This document shows, one piece after another, positions 24,695-51,200 of a stretch of 64,000 nt of DNA; position 1 is the first letter of the stretch; each line of letters opens with the position of its first letter. The position numbers were made by a program, and so were the translations under genes. Under the pieces are notes generated by a model that searched no databases, was not told where the DNA came from, and saw only the letters and a list, made by a program, of their open reading frames with translations. Source of the stretch: Zoroaster sp. YZ-2022 (taxonomy: Eukaryota; Echinodermata; Asteroidea; Forcipulatida; Zoroasteridae); NCBI GenBank assembly GCA_029582265.1, contig CM055837.1:16094369-16158368 (forward strand). The letters are read 5' to 3'.

Positions 24695-25115
24695 ACATGT
24701 ATTAACTTGTTATTACAACTATTTTATTTTAAAACAACTAGTAAAAAGTTGTCAGCTTTCGTCTTAAAAAGGTGACATTGCGTAACCGATTTCATAACTG
24801 GGATAAAGTGTCACAATCTCTTGAGTAGAAAATTAGTCATTTAATTGGTCTACTACAGAAAACTACTGAAACGTCTCGGTCCAGTTTATCGATCTTTGTC
24901 ATGGTGCAGACATTCCGTCCGTATTCACGTGACCAAACCAAGGCTAGAAGGAATATAGTCTGGCTCCGTTCATGTATCGAGAATCAGTGCTATGAATGTA
25001 TTCGGGTAGATGGACTCTGCCCAGGATGACTGGAGCACGATATTAAAAGGATGTGGGTCTTGCCTTAACAATTTTACCGATTTAAAAAAAAAAAACATTT
25101 TTATTCATGTTCCAG

Positions 25116-41341
<16,226 letters not shown>

Positions 41342-41544
41342 ATATTATATATTTATTATAATTCATATACCATACTATCAAATTCAAGGCCTAGTTTAGC
41401 CCTGTTTTCGTCTATTTCATTGAAGTGAGGAGAACAATGCACCTACTGCATTTTCACAAAGGGCACTTACAGGAGAAAAATAATATCTCAAGCATGTCCA
41501 AATAACTTGCAGATTATTACAAAATAATACTCAAAAATTGACAT
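41342..41544. other. sim 3' untranslated region (probable)
   Basis: AT-rich sequence follows the stop codon. I find no clear AATAAA before the MITE at 41545, so the cleavage site is not fixed. The 3' UTR may extend further right. Confidence 0.4.
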
Positions 41545-41738
41545 GGGACAATTTCATAGAGTTTTTTAGCGGTTGCTGTGCACAGAAATGCTGTTCTTAG
41601 CAAAAAAATACCAGGTTACCAGCCATAATTGTCACGAAATGCATATTGCTTCTGGCAAGTTCTCAGCTAAATTGTGCTCGGCAGATAAATTTCCTAAGAA
41701 ATATTTTCTGTTTAGCAGCTCATGAATCTGGGCCCTGT
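41545..41738. mobile_element. MITE, CTAAGCA/GGGCC family (copy 1)
   Basis: It begins 'gggacaatttcatagag' and ends 'agctcatgaatctgggccc', imperfect inverted repeats. It contains internal 'cttagca' words and 'ccaggttaccagcc', also seen at 42568 and 46094. The sequence is diverged and old. Confidence 0.65.
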
Positions 41739-42567
41739 AGAGCTCCCTAATCAAACAAAAACTACTATGCTTGAGAAGCCATATGTTATAAAGAGGTTAC
41801 AGCAACATAATTCATATATAATTCATATATAAATCACACCAGCTATGGCAAGGTCCATTGGCCGCTATATCAGTACTGTAGAACACCGTTATAATGAACA
41901 TCATGGCGTCCACAGAAGCTTGTTTACTATAGTGGTCGTTCATTAAAGTAAATTATATATTGATGTTTTTGGGGGTATTTTTTGACAGGCCAAAATTTAC
42001 TCCCAAAATTCTAGTTACAGGTAATGGGGAAAGATGATGATTCACGTTCATGGAAAATGTTATAGATAGTTATGTTCAAAACCAGAATACCGTATAGGTA
42101 AATGGTCATTGTAGGCCTATACATTTCATAATTTTAAGAAGTTTAAGATAATAATATAGGCTAGTTCCTGCAGGAACTTTTAAACAAAATCAGCTAAATT
42201 ACTCCACAATTATATGAGATAATTGTGCCTTCTATTCCCAAACCTGCCGTCTGGGACTGAACCCTTCGAATATAAATGAAAGATACAGTTTGACTTAACA
42301 AAACCTATCATTCAGAACTACGGTTGATATTAACATACAAAGGTTTTTAAATTTATTTATGTTGTTTTGACACATTACACACATGGAAAGTATTCAGTGT
42401 CAAAAGATTGTTTTCGAGGTGTATTTAAAACGGGTGAGTTGTATTGATATTGATTGATGCCTTTGTAAACATTTATTTGCCTGTATAATGTGATTTTAGT
42501 CAACATAAGTATGGTGTAGCATTAAGTATATTTCAGCGAAGGGATATATGGTACACGAAACGACTAG
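41739..42567. other. Intergenic DNA
   Basis: 'acaccgttataatgaac' near 41883 and 'tggtcgttcatt' near 41932 resemble the MITE-like element at 7075. No gene is visible. Confidence 0.35.
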
Positions 42568-42980
42568 AGGCCACTTTCATAAAGCTGCTAAGCACGGGGG
42601 CCTGGGGGCCTGGGGGTCTGGGGGTCTGGGGGGCACGTGCCTCCCCACAAATTTCCAGTGCCACCCAGGTGCCCCCCACAAAAAATCCCGATAGTGCCCC
42701 CAAAAAACAGAAAAGAAAAAGAAAAGGGGAAAAACCCATACCCCCTGGGGCCCCCCACTGAAAAGCAATGCCCTCCCCCACTGAAAAAGTTCTGGCTACG
42801 TCGCTAAGCAATTAAAATTATGCTAAGCAAATATTTTTGCTAAGCGGGATAAAATAGACTACCGGCTAAAATGCATACAGTTTGTATGAAAGTTTGGCTG
42901 GTAACCAAATAAATCTACTAAGCAAATGCTTTTGGTGAGCCCATTTTGTCTGCTTAGCAACTCTGGTAAATTGGCCCCCT
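42568..42980. mobile_element. MITE, CTAAGCA/GGGCC family (copy 2), with a nested insertion
   Basis: The outer element begins 'aggccactttcataaagctg' and ends 'gcaactctggtaaattggcccc' (in parts). It contains 'gactaccggctaaaatgcat' and 'gctggtaaccaaataaa', shared with 46094-46280. It is interrupted at 42595-42802. Confidence 0.75.
42595..42802. mobile_element. hAT-like nested element with 8-bp duplication
   Basis: The insert is flanked by 'gctaagca' on both sides (42587-42594 and 42803-42810), an 8-bp target duplication. The right end, read inward, is 'gacgtagccagaac', a form seen in hAT-type small elements. The left end is G-rich and degraded. The interior has G- and C-rich tracts and no coding capacity. 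Confidence 0.75.
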
Positions 42981-45103
42981 GTAAGGACACGTTTCGCTTA
43001 TCTATCACAGTAAAAACTGTTAAAATATGGCAGAATAACCTGTAGGGTATAACACTCATGATGAGAACAGTCAATATGAGTACGGTAGAATGAGTAATTC
43101 GGCTTAGGATGGATGGAATACGGAACGACTTGTAAGGACACATTTTGCCACATATTTATATAAAATTCTTGATGATTGCAGTCAAGATGAGTATGGTAGA
43201 ATGAATATTTCGGCAAAGGACATATGGAACTCAAAAGGACATCATTCACTTCAAAATGGTGAATACAGTCCTTGCCATAACACAAAAATTTTTCATGACA
43301 TTGTATTTTCCCAAACTTGTTTTGGATGGATTGCATAATGTGTAAAAATAATCTTCAAATCTATTGTACAATCTAGTGTAGACCTACATATCTATTGTTA
43401 TCATAATTTTGGGTGCTGAGTCGGCCACCTGCTAACAATTGTTTTAACTTTAGCTTGGTCACCTGGTTATTTATTGTTTTATGCTTGGGCAGGATTAAAA
43501 TAAGGAGAACAAAAAAGAGGTTTCAGTATTATTTGAACGTCATTATGTGTTTGGCGAAATGATGTGCAGCTGTTCGCTTTCAGCAACGAGCATTTGCAAC
43601 AACTTACTCACAATTAAATCATTCATTTGAAAAGAAAAAATAAATAAGTTATTCGGTGGGTATGGATTCAAAATATTAGAAATGCATGCTGGTCATTCAA
43701 CCAGGTTGGGGCAAGCTTTGTGATAGGTGTCCCTTGTTACGTAGGTAAATGTACCATTTATTATGACTCCTCATTAACGTGTAACTTCCTATTCACAGAG
43801 ATTGATTCCACTATAATTTGAAGATCAACTGAGAATGTGCACTTATAATAAGGACATTTGATTGGGGGGGGGGGGGGGGGCTCAAAATATTTTTATTTGA
43901 AATCCAATATGGGGGAGAGACATGGCTGACCCAAACCATAACCGCTGGCGCGGCTGCAGCCATGTCCCTAGTCGTGCTCGTCAGTGAACCTACGGCACAT
44001 GTTAAATGTTTCCCGGTTTCTAGTCATAAAAAGAAGACATTATGGCATGATTCGGACTCGTAGGGTTTTACCTTCCATATAATTTCCTCCTCTTGATGTA
44101 AAGAACTTGAGCTTGTTTCGTCTGCAAGATTTCTATAGTTAAATACTTTCATTGCGTGGACGTAAAGTTTGTGATCATTCCGGGCGGAGCAAAATTTTTT
44201 CAAACACGAATTTGGCGGCAAAACCAAATCCCAATATTATCCAATCGGTGTTTGCTAAAAGAGTGTCACATAATCTTGTAAATTAAAACCCAATCCTGGG
44301 CCATTGTGTACAAACTGGAAAGGAGTTGATTATAATGCGGGCGTGTTTAAATTTTACGAGTAACCTCAACGACAGTCAACGACCTCAACAAGAGAAACGG
44401 ACAACAGAAAATGAAAATAAAATTAAGTAAAGCTGCTCCCAGATCAGGGTGCACCATGGCAGGGGGGGGGGTATGTGTAAAAATGCTTGTTATATATACT
44501 GGTGGCCCTTCAAGCTTACATGCACATGCATACGCAACGCCGTAAAATATAATAGTGAGTGGAATAAATGGAAAACTTTTGGAGGGGAGCTTGAGTCTCC
44601 TGAGTCCCCATCCCTTGTACCACTGCCCTATACTCCTTGCCGAACTCCTCTGTAGACAAGACTTGGGCTCAGATTTTGCTCTCTTTCCTGGCTCCTTCTT
44701 TAAAAAAAACAAAAAACATCAGCGGGCCCTTGGGGCTCGAGCCCCCCCAAGCCCCCCTCTTGGGTGCGCCACTGACCCGATGTCACAAAGCTTGCCCCGA
44801 CCTGGTGGAATGATCTATGTACATCTGCCAAAATTTGGTTTTCAACCTATATCGATGTGCATAATATTTAAGGAATCTCGCCTTATATAAACACCATGTA
44901 ATAATAATATTTACACCACTGGTGTAATGTAAACACCACAGTTTTGCAGTTATATATTTCTCCCGATACTGGTGCAGTTGTTTACGTATATATCCACCAC
45001 ATTACACATTTCATACTCGGAAGTGGTTCCCTTATAATGTACTGCCTTGTTGATTTGGCAGTAAATTTCTTCTAAAAGTTGGCAAAATATTTAGTATGCA
45101 TTC
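42981..45103. other. Intergenic DNA
   Basis: It contains a G run at about 43865-43880, another at 44462-44470, and a C-rich block at 44730-44780 that looks like a worn transposon end. Internal words 'agtatggtagaatga' repeat at about 43080 and 43193. A fragment of the ACACTGCAAAA family lies near 44885-44950. No gene is supported. Confidence 0.35.
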
Positions 45104-45222
45104 CACACTGCAATAACCGTGGTGTTTAAGTAACAATACACCAGCTCGCTCAATATCAAAATCACGGAAGAATAACAACTGCACGATGTTATTGTAACAC
45201 CACAGTTGTTTTGCTGTGCATG
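45104..45222. mobile_element. Small MITE, ACACTGCAAAA family (copy 3)
   Basis: Starts 'cacactgcaataaccgtggtg' (in parts), contains 'atcacggaagaataac' and 'gttattgtaacacc', and ends 'ttgttttgctgtgca'. The layout matches copies 1 and 2. Confidence 0.6.
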
Positions 45223-46093
45223 TTAGACACTAGTTGAGTCATTGGCCCGGACACTTGCTTGTAAAATGACGGGCCCACCTAGCAATTAGAATTTATGCAA
45301 TGGTAATATCAGTAGGCTAGATAATTTATATTTCTCCGTTAGGGCTTTTTCATACTTGAATTTTTTCCTGCTGGCTAGAGGGTATTTTCGGTTTGTCACA
45401 ATATTGAGTATCCATCCACAACAAAAACTGCAGGTTTTGATTAGATCGATACAGGAAAGCATTCACACACAGACCCAAAAAATAACCAACCACGTCAACG
45501 TTGTGAAGCATTGCTTCATGATTGCTATGTTTGGTCCATATGAAGTTGATGTGGCAGAGGTCCAAAGGTCAGACGAAGTTTATGTAATACTATTTTTAAA
45601 GTTATCAAACATGGCGATTATACTTATGCGAATAGCGCATCAACTATCGACATTGTTGGTATTCATGGTCAGTTTTTATGTAGGTGATTCAATTCTTAGT
45701 AAACCTACACTTTGTATTGTGTAGAAAGTGTTGACAACGACCAGTCGTCAACACAATAACGTAGAGTCACAAAATATCCACACAGATTTGAAACTCACTT
45801 TTAAATATTAATATTGATTTTATTTATTATTTTTCACTCGGTCTCTTGCCACTCTTGTGTTCTTGTTGGTGTACTTATACATATTGTGTCAGTTTTATGA
45901 ATTATAAATATTGAGATAATTATAGATAGCATACTCTGGTGGAATAAAAATACAAAAAACAATATTTTGAAAATACTTGACCTACAAAAATGAATGACTT
46001 CGCCTATTTTCTTGTTTTGTTCTGGTGTTGTGATTGTGCATATCCGCTCCGTGTGAAAAACGCTACCCTCTTATGTTGACAGTGTACACCTGT
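45223..46093. other. Intergenic DNA
   Basis: A plus-strand frame at 45356-45724 and its minus-strand counterpart show no domain or coding bias. I do not call a gene. Confidence 0.35.
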
Positions 46094-46280
46094 GCGCAAT
46101 TTCATTGAGTAGCTAAGCAGAAAATTTTTGCTTAGCATATAATTATTAGCTAAGCATTATAAAACAGACTACCAGCCAAAGTACACCCATCTTATGTGCA
46201 CGTTTTGGTTGGTACCCAAGAAAACCTGCTAAGTGGTAAGCAATTTATTCTGTGAAGCATCTCTCTGATTATGGCCCTTG
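46094..46280. mobile_element. MITE, CTAAGCA/GGGCC family (copy 3)
   Basis: Begins 'gcgcaatttcattgagtagc' and ends 'tctctgattatggcccttg'. It shares 'aaaacagactaccagccaaa' and 'ggttggtacccaagaaaacc' with copy 2. Ends are degraded. Confidence 0.65.
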
Positions 46281-46905
46281 GTGAAAGGGCGTTTTTGCGT
46301 CAAGTGAGCATTGCACGTAAAATTGTATGCAACTTATTACAAGAAGACTGGGGGTACATCTTCCATCTAATACTCACTGTAGAAAGTGCGTGCGAATGCA
46401 TATCCATTGCGAAATACCCGGTACGCTAAACGCGATTCCTGATCGATCAGCTTGATCTAAAATCACGCACCCTCAACAGTTGATGCATGGAGCGGATAGG
46501 CTCAAGATTTGTATGTATTATACAACCGTGGTATGGAGCATTTGTTTCAAGGGTCGGATCCAATTGGTTAGCTTGAAGGTGGGTGGGGGCACATGGCAAT
46601 GGGACGAGGAACACTACTAAAAATGGGGTAAATAATGATTTTATTTGCACAGCGATAAAGAAAGGGGAAGTGCAACGAGATGAAATATAAATAATAGGTT
46701 TTATCACCCTGTTTTTTTAATCATTTTCCCGGCAATTTTTCTTTTCATCGGAACATTACTATTTTACTTGAAGTAAAGGGAAAAATGCATAAATTCGTGA
46801 GAAGGCAATGGTTTTACATTAACTATGTCCTGAAGTGAATTAATTTTACGGTTGTCTCCGTCAAAAATTAATATGTTCGCATTCGTTGTACTGTTCTGAT
46901 AACTA
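46281..46905. other. Intergenic DNA without recognised features
   Basis: Nothing supported. Confidence 0.35.
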
Positions 46906-47171
46906 TACTACTCAAAACAATTTAGGGAACACCGGAATAATCTCAGTTAAAGCAAGATCATTTATTTCAGATAAACACAATGTTTCACAGAATTGATGAG
47001 AAACAACTGCACAATGAAACAGATGATAAAGGATGCATGTAGTGATTACACATTTCATGACATGACTACTGAAAGAGAGAGGGGGTTGCAAATGAAAATC
47101 CCAGTTCATGGAACATTTCAAACCTATTTGATGTTAAAAATCCGGTGTTCCCTAAATTGTTTTGAGTAGTA
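46906..47171 (+). mobile_element. TA-flanked MITE, TACTACTCAAAAC family (copy 2)
   Basis: The 266-bp element has intact ends 'tactactcaaaac' and 'gttttgagtagta' flanked by TA (46904-46905 and 47172-47173). It is nearly identical to copy 1 at 27539-27806, so the insertions are fairly recent. Confidence 0.93.
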
Positions 47172-47663
47172 TATTCCGTGAAATATCCCATTTCATAGTA
47201 TTTAGTTTCCTTTCTAGAAGAAAATGATCAATGTTCCAATGAAAATACACATTTCCGGACATTGCCTGTAAAATAGTGAAAAACTCAGGCGGTACATCTT
47301 AACTCTATCAGGCAGGGGGCGGAGGGCGCACAATGTGGGGAAAGGAACTTTACCAAAAATTAGGAAAAATTCCAAAATTGGGTGACATGTGGAAGATTTT
47401 ATGAGCTCATTCGATAGATCTTGTCAAACTGAATAATACCTACAAAATTAAGTTTAATGAAAATCGGCTGAAGAATACAGAATATACGGAGGGGGAATAA
47501 TGAGCCACTCCCCTCCCCTCCCCTCCCCCCGCCGTCCTGAAAACGAATAAATAAAAGCCCAGGCCTGCCAGGGTTAAATTTCTTTTTAGCGGTTCAAAGT
47601 GGCAAGCCTGTGAGGGGACTAGGGGGATGCAGCCTTAAAGGTCAGGCATGATTGGTAATTTAA
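47172..47663. other. Intergenic DNA without recognised features
   Basis: A C-rich 'ctcccctccc' tract lies at about 47508-47530. Nothing else supported. Confidence 0.35.
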
Positions 47664-47879
47664 AGGGATAATATCGTCACGATCAATAGGGCATGGAATC
47701 TGAGTGCTAGTTTTAGATTAACTCAGTGACTGAAAATAATACCCGTCATGATGAGGTCATATTACCATTGCTGCTGCTTAATTGAGCCAGTAATTTTCAG
47801 TCACTGTGTCCATCTTAAACTAGGACACCGATTCCATGCCCTGTCGAAAGTTTGCTCTGATCGTGATGGTGCTGTCCCT
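47664..47879. mobile_element. TTAA-flanked MITE, AGGGACA family (copy 2)
   Basis: Inverted ends 'agggataatatcg' and 'gctgtccct' are flanked by TTAA (47660-47663 and 47880-47883). The element is closely similar to 33447-33668. Confidence 0.9.
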
Positions 47880-48052
47880 TTAAATAAAACAAAAAATACC
47901 ATTAATTTAACTTCTATTCAGCTGTTTCTTACTTCATGTGAATAAAGATAGGTCTAGAGCCTAAAATTTAAAACAACAATACCCTGTAAAAGTTTTCTCA
48001 GTGTGTTATGTTGTTATACAAGAAAATAGTGGGAGAAAATAAAATTAATGCG

Positions 48053-48154
48053 AGAGTAACGTGATTTGTCAAGAGGGCGCCACTTAGCTATAACGGTGAC
48101 GTGAATATCGCCCTCGAGCGTCTGACAAAGGTGTTCGTTTAAAATGGCGGCGCC
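48053..48154 (+). promoter_or_regulatory. Probable UBE3D promoter with YY1-like start site
   Basis: The GC-richer 90 bp before the start codon contain 'ggtgacgtga' (CRE/ATF-like) and two 'ggcgcc/gccctc' words, with no TATA box. The start codon itself sits in 'aaaatggcggc', which matches the YY1 consensus AANATGGCGGC often found overlapping starts of housekeeping genes. Function is inference from motif and position. Confidence 0.45.
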
Positions 48155-48259
48155 CAATGATAATAATGTGTTGGGGGTCTTTATTGAGGTTCGTCAACAA
48201 ATTCGTGCAGTGCAGGTTGTTTTACGAATGCAGGGATCACGTGTAGAAGATAAACCTTG
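48144..48259 (+). CDS. UBE3D: UBE3D exon 1 with start codon
   Basis: ATG at 48144 lies in a good start context (aaaATGG). The exon ends before 'gtaaga' after 38 codons plus two bases. The peptide begins 'MAAPNDNNVLGVFIEVRQQI', corresponding to the vertebrate UBE3D N-terminus. Confidence 0.88.
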
Positions 48260-51200
48260 GTAAGAAAACTGTCGTTAAGAACATAATCATTTTTCTTTTC
48301 AAAATTGTTCCATTTTTGAAGATGTTGTTATTTTAGTATGCTCCCAACACTAAAAGGGCCCTGACTAGCCCCATCATGAACAACACAGTTAATTGGGCCA
48401 ATACACTAGACTCCCTCCTAGCTCTGTGAACTTCTTCCTTCGTATACACTACATCAGAGTTCTACCGATGAAACCTCTCTTCCCCCGTACATGCACTATG
48501 TTGAATAAAATGATGCATTTCCCTTCCCGTTTTCGCCCGTTAAAGAACACTTTCTGTTTGTATGTTAATCTCACAATAGTTGCTAGACACATGATTTCAT
48601 AAAATTTTACCTGAAAATGCTGATATTGCCCTCTTTTGGGTAGAATGTTGTATCCGACCGCCACTTTTTCTCATTCAATATAATCAATAATGTAATCTTA
48701 CCTACCCAGTAAGGTGGAGAACATATGGATGATGATGGACATATACTAGTACTTCAATTTATTCCAGGATATTTATTTCATGAAAAATCAGGCATTTTTG
48801 GGATACGATGACTTCCTCAGTCATGTCAGTCTGATCTTGTCAACTCTCCCATTACGGCATTAGTGACCAACACGGTCATTGTACATGTGCAGTGGCAACT
48901 ATATAGTCTAGGATCCTTCTATTTCCTGAAGGGGAGAATTTTTTAGAAGGGAAATAAAGTCCGAAAACCATCATAAAAGTGGATTTTAAAGATAGTTTTC
49001 GCTTTTAAATCTGTACACCAAAAATCGATATAATCATTTTTTAACTGGTTAGTGGTTGCAAAAAAATTCCAAAAAACCCTTAAAAAGTGGCGGTCGTATA
49101 TGACATTCTTTCCGAACTGGAGGTTGTTGGCCTCAGCAGAGAACAAAAGAACCATTAACCCTAACCCCCTAGGTATTCTGGCTAGGAACCTTCCTGAATC
49201 CTCCAAAATCCATCAGTGCACATTTGGAAACATGCCCTTATCTTCAAAATGCACCATGCATTTTCATTGATCTTTCATATTCAGCACTTATGGCCTGTAC
49301 TTCTTGGCAGGTAGTAATTTAGCCCCATTTGAAGAGGTGAAAGTACCAGTTTCCAACAGTGCTGAATTTTTCCCGAAAAGTGCCCCTTGGAGGATTTTGC
49401 AGGATTTGGGGTGGTTAGGGTTGATGAAGCTGTTGGATCTTGTTGCATTGAGCAGGCTGCACACTTCTACGTTGTTGTATTTTATTGCATTTAGCAGGGT
49501 GTTCCTGAAATGCCTGTAGGAGGTTAGAGATAATAATAAGAATAATAATTAAAGAAACACAGTATGTAGACTTAGTTGAATTGTTATTATTTCACAGTCA
49601 ACATGCCAGCCAACTAGGACCAAGCAGATTCCAAGTTGAAGTTCATTGCGACTCCCTCCTCTTCTCATCAGATGGCCACTGTGACGTCTTTCCTCTGAAT
49701 GGGATCAAACTTCTTCCCAAAACTTGCAATGGCCTCCACTGGGTAATTTTCCAAATTTTCCAAATTTCATCTTCTAGATAAACTTGAATTGTTACATGTA
49801 TATCAAATTTATAAAAAAGTTACCAGAACAACAACACCTCTTAGTAATGAAACTTTCAGGTTAGTTAAATGATATATTTCTTGAAAACTCAAGGGTTGAA
49901 AGTAGTGCTGAGAGTTACCGGTTAGTTCACTAACCGTTTAACCAAATTTTCTACGGTCGGCTAACTTGTTAACCGAAAGTCAGCACCTGACAGCCACACA
50001 AACTATATCGTTGGCAAATGGCACAATGTGTACATTTCAAACAAAAACCATCAATAAACTTCCTGCAATGATCATTTAACCCTCCTACACTTAAGGCCCT
50101 TTCACACGAGACCGTTTTAACAAGGGACCTTGACTAAAAATCGCATCCATGTTAAAAAATAGCAAATCCCAGTCGTGTGAAAGCTATCCTTGTTAAATAA
50201 TTACCACGGACCCTCGTTATTTATAACAGAGATCGAGACCTCCTCCAAAAAATCGCAACGATGTTAAAATCGCCACGATAGGTCGTGTGAAACGCTTCGT
50301 GCGCCCAAACAGGGGACCCTTGCTTTGGCGGTATCATTTCGCATGCGCAGAACGCGTCACTAAATCAGCTTGCAATAAATCCCGGATGTGTGTTGGTAAA
50401 CAACTTGTACACGTGTACGTCCTTCCAAGTTGGCAACATCCGGAGAAATTCGTGCTACTTCTCTTGAATTTCATGAAAGAATTTGAGTCCATGAAATCGT
50501 CGAAAAGAGCAAAGGATTCCAGAAGAAGAATTCTTACAACTGTTTATTTTTCTCGTTGGATGGCCTTACGTAAGAAATCGGGCTCTGTGAATCCATCGGA
50601 ATTGTTGCAAGTATACTTGATTCAATATCCATAATAAAATGATAATAAAATTGTCAGGAAATGGGAAAGAAATGAAAACAAAATGTGGGAGAAAGTAACG
50701 TTTGACTTCACACAACGCGTACCGGTATATCTTCGGAAAACCACTGGTAACGTAGAGAAAGCGTTCAGTGAATAAGCTCTGCGCGCGGTACCAGTGAAAT
50801 ATTGGATTGCACAATCATGAGCTTTGACCGTCCATGGAAAACAAGGGACGTTCGTTTTGGCGTGAGTGGAAGTCGTGTGAAAGTTTGTTAAAAAAATCGC
50901 AAACGACCGAGGTGACAGACAACTGGCGCCCATTACCAAGGACATTTGTTATCGGTGCTCGTGTGAAAAGGGCTATAGAGGCCACTGTAAACCACTAAAT
51001 ATCCAATGTGTTGTACACACATTGTTTATACATATAAGCCACACTGCCCATTTGAAGTAATCTCCAATGTACATACATGCATACAAAGACACATGTATAC
51101 CACAATTGACCTTATTTTCAGCAGGTTATACTGTAAACAAACTCCCAATAATAAATCACCATCAGCCACTGAGACCAATAAACCATACCAAACCTCCATC

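Noticed and set aside
45356..45724. 122-codon plus-strand frame as a gene
   Set aside because: There is no domain, the composition resembles intergenic DNA, and an opposite-strand frame overlaps it.
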